Assembly (NCBI GenBank): GCA_030847615.1
Contig: JAUMIR010000015.1
Span: forward strand, 1,133,501-1,197,500
DNA: 64,000 nt
Reading direction: 5' to 3'
From: Gambelia wislizenii
Taxonomy: Eukaryota; Chordata; Lepidosauria; Squamata; Crotaphytidae
The notes under the pieces were generated by a model that ran no database searches, was not told where the DNA came from, and saw only the letters and a program-made list of their open reading frames with translations. How positions within the stretch are numbered: position 1 is the first letter of the stretch; each line of letters starts with the position of its first letter. A program made the position numbers and the translations under genes. Below are positions 22,451-32,514 of this stretch, piece after piece.

Positions 22451-23502
22451 CTCTCTCTCTGGCTTTTCTTCGCAAACGAAGATTCAGGAAGGACTCATCC
22501 CGCGCTTTCTGCAAGCGCACTGATGACTAAAAAGGCCAATCCGAGATAAACAAGTCCGGTTGCAGAAAGCACAGCAGAAGGTCTCCTTGGGTGACGTTTC
22601 CGGGTTGTGATTCTTTCTGCGTTGTCGTTTCTCTTCAAGACTTGTTTGGCGTGAGTTCTCAAATAAGGCTGCAGCATTGTGGATAGTGCGTCTCCATGCC
22701 TCCCGATGAGAGGCCAGGGCGGACCACTGTTGGTGATCAATTTGGCCGAGCCTGAGATGTTGTTTCAGGGAATCCTTGTATCACTTTTTTGGAGCGCCCC
22801 TCTTACGCTGACCCGTGGCGAGTTCACCGTAGAGTACTATTTTTGGGAGGCAATGGTCCTCCATCCTAGAAACGTGCCCTGCCCAGCGCAGCTGCGTTCT
22901 CAATATCATGGCCTCAATGCTGGTGATCCCTGCTTGTTCAAGGACAGCAACATTCGTCACATAGTCAGTCCAGTGTATATTTAGGATTGGGCGTAAACAG
23001 CGCTGATGAAAGCGCTCGAGGAGTCGTAGGTGGTGGCGATAGGTGACCCATGTTTCAGATCCACAAAGGAGGATAGACAGTACAATGGCTCTATACACAC
23101 TGATTTTTGTGTTTATTAATAATAACAATAATAATAATAATGCCAAGTGCCAGGTATCTGAAGGCCCATATACTCCCTCATTAGCTTGCCTCATCTTTGG
23201 TATCTTTGGGAGAGGCCCTTCTCTTGTGATTCTCCAACTTCCAGAATCCCCCAGCCAGTGGGAGTTGTAGGCCAAGAAAGAAACATTTTCTGATTTCTTA
23301 AAGGTATTAGCCCAATAAGGAACTTCTCCGAACTCTTCAGCCCTCCCTTCTACCTCAAGAGGTCTTCCTCCCTGGTTTCTCTGCAGAGCCGTGGAACTGT
23401 TTCTCGTGGGTCAGAATCGCCTTCGCTGTGGGCCTCGCGGTAGAGATTGCCACCATCACATTAGTGAACCTTCTGGAAAGAAAAGACCGGGATCAAACCT
23501 GA
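15975..23502 (+). CDS. SLAM-family Ig receptor, copy B, short cytoplasmic tail
   Basis: Four exons (15975-16029, 18073-18417, 21385-21684, 23387-23502), all phase 1, give 816 nt and 271 residues: leader, cysteine-free IgV, four-cysteine IgC2, one membrane helix and about nine cytoplasmic residues. No ITSM tyrosine motif is present. The layout resembles CD48-like or short-tailed SLAM members, but the charged residues after the helix argue for a true transmembrane segment and not a GPI signal. If exon 1 of copy B is skipped, copy A plus copy B would encode a V-C2-V-C2 receptor of about 486 residues like Ly9. I found no frameshift or internal stop. Confidence 0.82.
18073..18417 (+). CDS. Copy B exon 2, IgV domain
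   Basis: 345 nt, phase 1/1, same splice sites as copy A. Cysteine-free IgV domain. At the positions where A and B differ, B often matches copy C (for example K-A-R-V near the C-terminal strand and Q-T-G-T in the middle), so many of the A changes look derived. Confidence 0.85.
18849..18948 (-). mobile_element. CR1 3' tail, minus (unit B)
   Basis: Counterpart of 11481-11578; catcagcaaagg follows directly, with a short deletion relative to unit A. Confidence 0.75.
19531..21080 (-). mobile_element. CR1 LINE with four tandem 3' ends (unit B)
   Basis: Same element as 12174-13562 but with one additional about 162-bp 3'-end unit, so four head-to-tail ends in place of three. RT frame open from 21151 to 20099. 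Confidence 0.9.
21385..21684 (+). CDS. Copy B exon 3, IgC2 domain
   Basis: 300 nt, phase 1/1, four cysteines as in copy A, from which it differs at one base in the penultimate coding stretch. The donor at 21685 is intact and leads in phase to the transmembrane exon at 23387. Confidence 0.85.
22447..23120 (-). mobile_element. RTE-type LINE 3' part (unit B and beyond)
   Basis: Same LINE as 14935-15510 but continuing past the breakpoint to the KISVYRAIVLSILLCGSETW block, then an AAT microsatellite near 23118-23140. Confidence 0.9.
23387..23502 (+). CDS. Copy B exon 4, transmembrane segment and stop
   Basis: The acceptor CTCTGCAG follows a pyrimidine tract. Joined in phase 1 it reads a short stalk (EPWNCFSWVR), a hydrophobic helix (IAFAVGLAVEIATITLVNLL), a charged tail (ERKDRDQT) and TGA at 23500-23502. 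A glutamate sits near the middle of the helix, which is unusual for a membrane anchor. The region lies just beyond the right breakpoint of the A/B duplication, so this exon exists only once. Confidence 0.65.
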
Positions 23503-23697
23503 GTTGGTACAAAGGGCTGGAAGCAACCCTGGGAGCTGGGTCTCTACCTGGGCTGTCCATGGAAAGGACTTGGAAGAAGAACTTGGAAGAAATCTTCAAA
23601 ACCTTCTCTAGAAGGTTCAACACTTTATTTTGTCTATTTCTGCAAGAACTCCCTGCCCTGGTTGTTTCATTTTACATGTGCATATTCTTAGTTTCCA

Positions 23698-23703
23698 ATT
23701 AAA
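23698..23703 (+). terminator. Candidate polyadenylation signal for copy B
   Basis: ATTAAA, a common variant signal, about 195 nt after the stop of copy B in otherwise repeat-free sequence, followed by T/G-rich sequence (ttgctgaaacttgttgacc). It would give a short 3' UTR. Confidence 0.4.
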
Positions 23704-23834
23704 TATTTGCTGAAACTTGTTGACCTGTTCTTCTTTATTGTAGCATGGTAACCCTTCCCTATCCTTTCCCCTGTTCTTTCCCCTTGTGTTACCAACTTTT
23801 CTGCTAAAGAAGCCATGCCCCCTCGTTATTTGTT

Positions 23835-24057
23835 GCGGTTGTGTGCCTTTAGGTTGTTTCCAACTTATGGCAACCCAAAGGGGTTTTCTTGGCAAGATTT
23901 GTTCAGAGGGAATTTGCCATGGCAGTCCCCTGAGGCTGAGAGAGTGTGACTTGCCTAAGGTCACCCAGTGGCTTTCTAGGGCTGAGCAGAGGAGATAAGA
24001 ACGCTGGTCTCCCAGAGTCTTAGCCCAGCACTTAAACCACTGCACCACACTGCCTCT
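23835..24057 (-). mobile_element. tRNA-derived SINE, minus
   Basis: gtgcctttaggttgtttccaac...ctgaggctgagagagtgtgac...taagaacgctggtctccc...accactgcaccacactgcc. Confidence 0.75.
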
Positions 24058-24089
24058 TAAGTAAGTATACCTGCACATTAGTAGAGCCG

Positions 24090-24311
24090 GATTTTGCAAC
24101 TATAGATTCCACCATCTACAGCTTGAAAACATTACCCACCCATCCACCCGCCCAAAAAAATTCTAAAAAGCAAATCTTGATTTTACTATTTTAAATAATT
24201 GACACCACTTTACTACACCATTGTATGTAATGGGACTTGAGTATCCACAGATTTTGGTATCCACGGGGGTCCTGGAACCCAACCGCAGTGGATACCGAGG
24301 GTCCACTGGAA
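24090..24311. mobile_element. Tigger-like MITE, degraded
   Basis: Internal block caaatcttgattttac, then gggacttgagtatccac and gtggataccgagggtccac. Confidence 0.6.
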
Positions 24312-24469
24312 AATCTTTTCTTGACACTTCCTGACTGCAACAGTAGGCAGTTGGATAGATGACCCACCCCTTTGCTCAGAAAAAAATAACTTTTTGGGAA
24401 GCTACAACTTTAAGTATCCACCACATGGGCAAGGGATTCTGGGATTTGGTGTGTGTGTGTGTTTTAAAG

Positions 24470-24713
24470 TAACTTTTCTAAATTCAGCTCCTGAATCTCT
24501 GCTCCCACTGCCCAATAATCCTGCCTGTGGAGAGGTTCCTCTTCATGCTTTGCAGAATCCTGCCTGCCTGCCATTTCTGCACTTCTTGTTCTTCGGGCTA
24601 CCCACAATGTCTCCATGATGCTCAAGCGGATGCTGTCGAGAAGTTGTTGGTTTGAGGTCCCGTCTCTGCCACGACACCTCTGCAAGATGGTATGTGTGTG
24701 TGGCCATCACACC
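24470..24713 (+). repeat. Third copy of the 200-bp repeat, abutting a Gypsy LTR
   Basis: Nearly identical to 8111-8310 (one CT insertion near 24665 and a few substitutions). It stops exactly where the LTR starts (TGTGATGTCC at 24714), so the LTR element inserted into or beside it. Confidence 0.5.
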
Positions 24714-25082
24714 TGTGATGTCCAGAGAACACACACTCACATACAATCAATAAGCTTCTTTATTGATGAGGAATCATGTGTCAGGAACATAGCCAAAGCT
24801 GCAACTGAGGCACAGAAAGACAAAGCTACAGATAAAAGGCATCCAGCATGAGAAAAGCCGGGAGGACATCAAAGTCAGGGGGGGAGTGAAAAGAGCCCTT
24901 AAACCATCTGGCCGGTCGTGGCCTTGAGCTCCTGGTAGGACCAGCGTGACCATGCCAACCAAGAGGCCTGGCTCGACTCCCAGACATTCTAAGGCCTGAG
25001 AAAGTATCAAGCCCAAACTAACTACTTGTCAGGGCCTCCATGAATTCCACTCCAAATCCCAGAATTCAGGGATGTCCTGACA
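24714..25082 (-). mobile_element. Gypsy-type LTR (3' LTR of the minus-strand element)
   Basis: Begins TGTGATGTCC and ends GGGATGTCCTGACA on the + strand, so the LTR starts TGTCAGG and ends ACA on the minus strand. It is related in sequence and ends to the solo LTR at 54817-55162. C-runs at 25089-25120 mark the polypurine-tract side. Confidence 0.7.
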
Positions 25083-27846
25083 TACTGCCCCCCTGAAGAC
25101 AAACTCCCCCCCCCCCGGTGTCAGCCGGGCTTATTGGGAAAGCAGGCATGGAACTTTCGCAACAAGCGCGGGGCATTAACATGCTCAGAGGCAACCCATT
25201 CGGCACGACCCAAAGGCAGGTGTTTCCATTTCACCAAATATTGTAACTCTCCCCGATGAACCCTAGAGTACAAGATCTCAGAGATTTCAAAATGCTGGTC
25301 TTGGTCCACCAGGATCGGCTGAGGTGCGGCCTCCGGGGCCGGATGGTGTTGGTCAGGAGAACTCGCGGGTTTGAGTAAACTGGAATGAAATACAGGATGC
25401 ACATGTCGGTACAACTTAGGTAAAGACAATTCAAATGCTACAGGATTTATCACTTTTACAATAGGAAAAGGACCAATATACTTGGCACCCAACTTAGAAT
25501 CATAGAATCATAGAATCATAGAATTGCAGAGTTGGAAGAGACCCCGAGGGCCATCCAGTCCAACCCCCTGCCATGCAGGAAATCTTGATCAAAGCATCCC
25601 TGACAGATGGCCATCCAGCCTCTGTTTAAAGACCTCCAAGGAAGGAGACCCCACCACGCTCCGAGGGAGTGCGTTCCACTGCCGAACAGCTCTTACTGTC
25701 AAAAAGTTCCTCCTCATGTTGAGGTGGAATCTCTGTTCCTGGAGTTTGAACCCATGGCTCCATGTCCTAGTCTGTGGAGCAGCAGAAAACAAGCTTGCTC
25801 CATCCTCAACGTGACACCCCTTCAGATACTTAAACAGGGCTATCATATCGCCTCTTAACTGTCTTTTTTCCAGGCTAAACATACCCAGCTCCCTAAGTCT
25901 CTCCTCATAAGGCATCGTTTCCAGACCTTTCACCATTTTAGTTGCCCTTCTCTGGACACGCTCCAATTTGTCAATATCCTTTCTGAATTGTGGTGCCCAG
26001 AACTGGACACAGTATTCTAAGTGAGGTCTGACCAAGGCAGAATAGAGTGGCACTATTACTTCCCTTGATCTAGACACTATACTTCTATTGATACAGCCCA
26101 AAATCACATTGGCCTTTTTAGCTGCCGCATCACACTGTTGACTCATGTTCAACTTGTGGTCTACTAGGACTCCTAGATCCCTTTCGCACGTGGTCTCATT
26201 CAGCCAGGTCTCTCCCATCCTATATTGATGCATTTCATTTTTCTGCCCTAAGTTACATTTCTCCGTATTGAATTTCATTTTGTTAGCTTTGGCCCAGCTC
26301 TCCAGTCTATCCAGGTCATTCTGAATTTTGATCCTGTCCTCTAGGGTATTAGCTACTCCTCCCAATTTGGTGTCATCTGCAAATTTGATAAGTATGCCCC
26401 TAATTCCCTCATCTAAGTCATTGATAAAGATGCTGAATAGCACTGGGCCCAGGACAGAACCCTGTGGCACCCCACTGGTCACATCTTTCCAAGACGAAGA
26501 GGAGCCACTGCTGAGCACCCTTTGGGTTCGGCCGGTCAACCAATTACAAATCCATTGAACAGTTAACTTGTCTAGCCCACGTTTTACAAGCTTGTTTGCA
26601 AGAATGTCATGGGGAACCTTGTCAAAGGCCTTTCTGAAATCAAGGTATGCGATGTCCACAGCATTCCCTTCATCTACCAAGCTGGTAACTTTATCAAAAA
26701 AAGAGATCAGATTAGTCTGGCATGACTTGTTTCTCTGAAACCCATGTTGACTTTTTGTGATTCTGGCATTGCCTTCTAAATGTTCACAGACTCTCTGTTC
26801 AATGATCTGCTCTAGAATCTTCCCTGGTATTGATGTCAGACTAACTGGACGATAATTGTTTGGATTCTCTTTTTTCCCCTTTTTGAAGATGGGAACTCCG
26901 TTTGCCCTCCTCCAGTCTGCTGGGACTTCTCCTGTTCTCCAGGAGTTCTCAAAGATTATCGCCAATGGCTCTGAGATTATATTTGCCAGCTCTATTAATA
27001 CTCTTGGAATACTTCTTGGAGGGTTGGGGGCTTTTAAGAAACTTAGTGGACAAATAAACCATGTCCCCTACAGCATATTCCGGGCTGGGGTCCCGCTTTT
27101 GATCAGCATAATGTTTGTAGCGCGATTTGGCAAAGTCCAAAGCCGAAATCACATGAGGCCAGGCGTCCTGGATCTTTTGACTCCACAGGGAGACCAAGAC
27201 GGGGCCCGAGGAAGACCCCTTCATCAAAGGCAGGGGACCGAAGTCCTGTCCAGTGACAACCTTGAAAGGCGAAAAGCCTGTGCTCTGGTGGGTAGCATTA
27301 TTATAAGCCACCTCAGCAAAAGGTAAAAGGTCAACCCAGTCAGTTTGTTGGAAATTCACATAACACCTTAGGTACTGTTCAAGTGTCTGATTCAAGCGTT
27401 CCGTTTGTCCATCCGTCTGGGGATGATGGGAGCTGCTGAGGCCCAGCTCTACCCCCAGAAGGTTGGTAAAAGCTCTCCAAAACTGAGAAGTAAATTGGGG
27501 CCCCCGATCAGAGACAATCTTGGCAGGAATGCCATGGAGGCGATAAATATGCTGGATGAACAATTTGGCCAATTGGGAGGCAGTGGGGACTTTCCTGCAG
27601 GCTACAAAATGCGATTGTTTGGAGAACAAATCAGTAACTACCCAAATAACTGTCTTTTTCCTACTTTCAGGTAACTCTACTATGAAATCCATGCTGATGA
27701 CCTCCCAGGGCTTGGTTGGGGTGGGCAGAGGTTGGAGCAGGCCTTTGGGCTTCCCGGACCCTCCCTTTGCCATGGCACATGTGGGACACCCCTTCACATA
27801 CTCCTCCACCTTCTTCCTCATTCACATACTCCACCTTCTTCCTCAT
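25083..27846 (-). mobile_element. Ty3/Gypsy chromovirus-type pol 3' part, split by a CR1
   Basis: Minus-strand integrase (27821 down to about 27014): zinc-binding C-P-T-C, then catalytic D (V-V-T-D-L), D (V-S-D-R-G-P-Q-F) and E (Q-T-E-R-L-N-Q), all present. After the CR1 insertion the frame resumes at 25492 with the G-A-K-Y-I-G-P-F-P-I-V-K segment and a chromodomain (ILYSRVHRGELQYLVKWKH). The 5' half (gag, protease, RT) and 5' LTR are not seen. Chromodomains target integration to particular chromatin. Confidence 0.85.
25495..27013 (-). mobile_element. CR1 LINE inserted in Gypsy pol
   Basis: Minus-strand frame 26965-25589 covers most of the RT (NNYRPVSLTSIPGKILEQ, DFRKAFDKVPH, SGVPQGSVLGPVLF, F-A-D-D), with a small deletion near 26252. 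The 3' end has three catagaat repeats at 25497-25520. Confidence 0.9.
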
Positions 27847-28745
27847 TATATTTATATACATTTATATATATATTTATATATATTTCTCTTGGGTATGTTG
27901 CCGTTTTCAGTGTGCTGATTGTCTGCTTAGGTGTCAGGATCTGCCTCTCCTTGCAGGACTAGGCTCCTGGCTGCACAGCCTCTTTGCAGAGTCAGGCCCT
28001 GGTGTGGGAGTCTTGGAAGAATTGGGGCCAAGCGATCAGATGCAGCTGGGTACAATCATGCAGCATGCCTGAAGCAGCCCGGGGAACGGCTATTTAAGAG
28101 CGGCATTTGGCCCTCCGTCTTGGCCACCACAACATGGTCTTCTGTGCTGTCTGTAGCTGCTCCTTGCTCTTGGACCCCGGATATGTGGAATGTGCTCTGA
28201 CCCTGGACTGTTTTTGGACTTGACTTATCGTTGATCCTGTCTGGACTTTGGATGTTGTCTCTTGTGTTCCTGACCCATCCTGGTGCCTCTGCTCCTAGAC
28301 CTTTCTGCCCATGCCCTGGACCCTGCAATGTATTAAGAGCAGCATTCGGCCCTCAGTCTTGGCCACCACAGCATGGTCTCCTGTGCTGCCTGTCTTGCTC
28401 TTGGACCTTGATCCCTTGCCTTGCTGCTTGTGTTGGGGCCTTTGCTTGCCCCTTGGACCTGCCTCTGGGTACCTGGTCTGTGCCCTGACCCTGGACTGCT
28501 TTTGGACTTTATTGATCTCTGATTCCTGTGTTCCTGACCCCCGGCACTCCCTTCCTGGACCTCACTTTGCCTCTGGATGCCTAAGTACCTGCTCTGACCC
28601 TGGACAGTGTTTGGCTTATCTTTGACCCTGCTTGGGCTTCGGACACTGTCCCTTGTGTTCCTGCCCTGCCCTGGGGTCTCTGCTCCTAGACTTTGCCACC
28701 CACCTCCTGGACCCCGATGATAGGAAACTTCCCAACCCATCAAAG
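27847..28745. repeat. LTR-like sequence with about 240-bp tandem repeats
   Basis: 27931 begins TGTCAGGATC. CTATTTAAGAGCGGC at 28089-28103 looks like an LTR promoter. Afterwards a C/T-rich unit (ttggccaccacarcatggtc...ctgaccctggactg) repeats about 2.5 times. Not identified further. Confidence 0.4.
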
Positions 28746-29490
28746 CTTCCCGTTGGGCAACTAGTCAGCACACTGGGGGTGGAAACAGGTGGAAAGCTTC
28801 AAGTCCTATCTAAACATGGCGGTGGCGGATGGGCTCTTGCATCTTGGTGTGTGTGTCTGTGTGTGTGTGTGTGTGTAGCATGGGGTGTGGAGTGTATGTG
28901 TGGCATATAGGGTGCAGCATTGGGGTGTAGTGTGGGGTGTATTTGTGCGATTGCATGGCAGTGGCGGAGGGGCCCTTGCATCCTGGCATGTGTGGTGTGT
29001 GTGTAGTGTGTGGTGTGTTTGTGCGATTACATAGTGGTGGCAGAGGAGCTCTCTTATACTGGTGCATATGGTGTGCATGGTGTGTGTGCCAATCAGCACA
29101 CTGGGGGTGGAAACATGTGGAAAGCTTCAAGTCCTTTCTAAACATGGCGATGGAGGGCTCTTGCGTCCTGGTGCGCCTGGTGTGTGTGTGGTGTAGGGTG
29201 TTTGTGTAGTGTGGGGTGTTTGTGTGTTTGTGTGATTGCGTGGGAGTGGCAGAGGGGCTCTTGCATCCTGGCATGTGTGGTGTGCATGTGTATGCACGGT
29301 TGCATGGTGGAGGCAGAGAGGCATTTTCATCCTGCTGTGTGTGTGTAGCGTGGTGTGTTTGTGTGTAGGCATGGTTGCATGGCAGCAGGGGAGGGGCTCT
29401 CACATTCTGGCATGTATGGTGTGTATAGTGTTGTGTGTGTGTGTCCACATGGTTGCATGGCGGGGTCAGAGGGGCTTATCCCCACTGAGA
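28746..29490. repeat. GT-rich minisatellite
   Basis: Units of about 100-120 bp built on cttgcatcctggcatgtgtg, gtgtttgtgcgattgcatgg and GT runs, from about 28826 to 29480, with two copies of a longer block (28761-28828 and 29092-29155). Confidence 0.75.
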
Positions 29491-29738
29491 ATGGCCAATG
29501 ATCAGGGATGATAGAGGCTAGAGTACAGCAGCAGCTTTTACTCTCAGGTCTTCAGTTTAAATGTTGTGTTGTCCATGTGTAAAGCACCAAAATCCCCTTC
29601 CTCCAGGAGGGCACTCAACGTAGTGAATGTAACTTTGAATATTCTCTTATCACATACTTTGCCACTGCTGTTTGAAAGATTTGTGTGGTTACAAAGAATT
29701 TCCTTGCAGACACCACAAGCAAGAGGAGTGATACATTT
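29491..29738. other. Short stretch without recognised gene
   Basis: No coding or repeat signal seen between the minisatellite and the following MITE. Confidence 0.3.
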
Positions 29739-29739
29739 A

Positions 29740-29969
29740 TAGTTGTCCCTTCATCTTCGCTGGGGTTTTGTTCCAGGACCCCCGTGAATACCCAAATCCA
29801 TGAATACTCAAGTCCCATTCTATGCAGTGGCAGAGCAAAATGCTATCCCTTATATAAGATGGCAAAATCAAGGTTTGCTTTTTGGATTATTATTTTTTAA
29901 GAATATTTTCAAGCCATGAATACTTAAATCCACAGACACCAAATCTGTGGATACGGAGGGACAACTGTA
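29740..29969. mobile_element. Tigger-like MITE, near complete
   Basis: Inverted ends TATAGTTGTCCCTTC and ggagggacaactgta; the best-preserved copy of this family in the window. Confidence 0.75.
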
Positions 29970-30232
29970 TTTACTTATCTCTCTTCCTCCTAAGGAAACT
30001 GAGGGCACTGCACAATAAATATATTTTTGTGTATAATAATTTAAAAACTAACCTTTTATTTACAGTACTTTATTTTTGTATATATGTAGTGTGTTAATTT
30101 AGCTTATGTACACATTCATAAGTGACATTTACAGTTTTCAACAGGCAAAATTTATTTGGAAGCTAAAAATACTGGGTTCCCCATGTCAACCAATGCCACT
30201 TTTCAACCAATTCCAATTTCTGACAATAGTCT
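29970..30232. other. AT-rich stretch without gene
   Basis: AT-rich; no open frame, splice signal or repeat recognised. Confidence 0.3.
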
Positions 30233-30352
30233 ACTCTTTGGGGGCTCAGGATTTGAATCCCCACTCAGCCATTGAAACACTGTAGGTGACTCTGGGTAAG
30301 TCACACTCTTCTCTCAGCCTCAGAGGAAGGGGAATGTGGCAAACCCTTCCCA
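30233..30352 (+). mobile_element. tRNA-derived SINE fragment
   Basis: aggatttgaatccccactcagcc (B box), then gtaagtcacactcttctctc and cctcagaggaag. Confidence 0.7.
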
Positions 30353-31170
30353 ATCTCTGGCTTTTCTTCGCAAACGAAGATTCAGGAAGGACTCATCCCG
30401 CGCTTTCTGCAAGTGTGCTGATTACTAAAAAGGCCAATCCGAGATAAACAAGTCCGGTTACAGAAAGCACAGCAGAAGGTCTCCTTGGGCGATGTTTCTG
30501 GGTTGTGATTCTTTCTGCGTTGTCGTTTCTCTTCAAGACTTGTTCGGTGTGAGTTCTCAAATAAGGCTGCAGCATTGTGGATAGTGCGTGTCCATGCCTC
30601 CCGATGTGAGGCCAGGGCGGACCATTGTTGGTGATCAATTTGGGCAAGCCTGAGATGTTGTTTCAGGGAGTCCTTGTATGCTTTTTTGGAGCGCCCCTCT
30701 TACGCTGACCCGTGGCGAGTTCACCGTAGAGTAGTATTTTTGGGAGGCGATGGTCCTCCATCCTAGAAACATGCCCTGCCCAGCGCAGCTGTGTTCTCAA
30801 TATCATGGCCTCCATGCTGGTGATCCCTGCTTGCTCAAGGACAGCAACATTCGTCACATAGTCAGTCCAGTGTATATTTAGGATTGTGCACATACAGCAC
30901 TAGTGGAAGCGCTCGAGCAGTCGTAGGTGGTGGCGATAGGTGACCCATGTTTCAGACCCATAAAGGAGAATAGACAGTATGATGGCTCTATACACACTGA
31001 TTTTTGTGCTTCGCCTCAGGTGTTTGTTACCCCAGACTCTTTTGTGAAGTCTTCCAAATGCACTAGGTGCCTTTGCTAATCTGTGATCGATCTCTTTGTC
31101 AATCTTGGCATCTGAGGAGATGATGCTTCCCAGGTAGGCGAACTGCTGAACGGACTTCCCAATACAATCC
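30353..31170 (-). mobile_element. RTE-type LINE 3' part, minus
   Basis: Tail and C-terminal RT region; upstream it reaches the LGSIISSDAKIDKEIDH block at 31085-31135. Frameshifted near 30685. Confidence 0.9.
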
Positions 31171-31189
31171 CTAGAATAGGGTTGGGTCC

Positions 31190-31345
31190 CACATAGTGTA
31201 TTGGTTTGAGTGTGGGGCTAAAATTTTGAGAGACCAGGGTTCAAATCCCCACTCAGCCCTGGAAACCCACTGGTGGAGTCACACTCTGTCAGCCCCAGAG
31301 GAAGGCAATGGAGGCAAACCTCTGAAGAAAGCTTGCCACAAACAA
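31190..31345 (+). mobile_element. tRNA-derived SINE fragment
   Basis: tagtgtattggtttgagtgt, ggttcaaatccccactcagcc and ctgtcagccccagaggaagg. Confidence 0.7.
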
Positions 31346-31558
31346 AACAAAAAACATGCAGCAGGAGAAGACAAATCGTGCCTCTGAACAGAGACTGGTG
31401 AAATGGGCCCTTCCCTTTGGTCTGCCAGGGATGGGGTGGGAATCAACCCCTGGCCCTCCATAGCTGGCTGGGGGATTCTGGGAGTGGCAGTCCAAAAAAG
31501 AGGAACCTTCCCCAAGCCCAGAAGGACTGCCAAGGAATCCCAGGTGCTGGAAGCTCTA

Positions 31559-31715
31559 CAGTTGTCCCTCCATATTCACGGATTTGGTATCCATGGATTT
31601 AAGTATCCACGGCTTGAAAATATTCTTTAAAAAATAATAATCCAAAAATAAATCTTGATTTTTGCCATCTTATATAAGGGGCACCAACCCCAGCAAATAT
31701 GAAGGGACAACTGTA
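31559..31715. mobile_element. Tigger-like MITE with internal deletion
   Basis: TACAGTTGTCCCTCC at the left, atgaagggacaactgtata at the right. Confidence 0.75.
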
Positions 31716-32514
31716 TAACAAAAATCAATGAGATAAGGTATGAAAAAATTAAGCTAAAAGTTAATAGTAGACTAGTTTTTCAAATAAGATAATACAAAAA
31801 CCATACATTAATAAGTTATCATCTTGCAGGTGGATAAAAATAATAAAATATAAAGGCATTAAGAGCTTTAAATAAGTTCATCTGCTTTGCATGCAACCCC
31901 GATGTGTTCAATAAAATGAGATCTCAGTCGTACAGCTTTGGTTATAAACTTAGCCAACCTAGTGACTACATAAGTATTTGTACTCTGTTAACTGTTCGTT
32001 GCATGTATACATTGTATCCCAAAGTATTTCACTCTTTTGGAAAAATTTTGCTATCATTATGACCTCTACAGGCCATAACTATAGCAAAAGGGGTTACATG
32101 TTAACCAGGTAAAAACAATACTTACCTAACACTCATTCCTGTGTACATTATACAGTTATTTCCTTAAAACAGTGAATTATTGAATTACCTTAAATCAAGA
32201 ACATATACATTAACGTTCCACTCCAGTTTTGCTTCACAGCTCTGGTCGAGGAGCCTGGCCTCCATGTCACCACCAAACTATGTCTCCCCGTGGTATAGCA
32301 CATGCACTCAGGTGTGGCTGTGTATTCCTGGCTGTGTCTCCTTCCCTGAGAATCACTCACGCCAGGCTGGATACTTCTTGTTAAAAAAATAACATTTAAA
32401 TGAATAAACCATGTAACTGTGTAACCAAGTTATTGGGCCTGCACAAACGTTTGCTCTTTCTCCAAGTGTCTAACTTCCAAGGAAGTCAAACTATCTTGAA
32501 TCAATGTGAAGTCA
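31716..32514. other. AT-rich unassigned stretch
   Basis: No gene or known repeat recognised; AT-rich to 32400. Confidence 0.3.

Larger units (their letters stand above)
15511..23025 (+). repeat. Tandem segmental duplication, unit B
   Basis: Starts at GTGGAGAGG directly after the truncated LINE of unit A. The same LINE is continuous through 23025 in unit B and goes on to about 23120, which places the ancestral right end inside the LINE and upstream of the transmembrane exon. Confidence 0.9.

Noticed and set aside
28810..29448. 212-residue His/Thr-rich minus-strand frame
   Set aside because: It is the translation of the GT-rich minisatellite; stops are absent because of base composition, and all frames of the repeat look similar.
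30393..30647. 81-99 residue frames such as [19 protein letters not shown] as small membrane proteins
   Set aside because: They are translations of the RTE 3' untranslated tail, found at every copy of that LINE.
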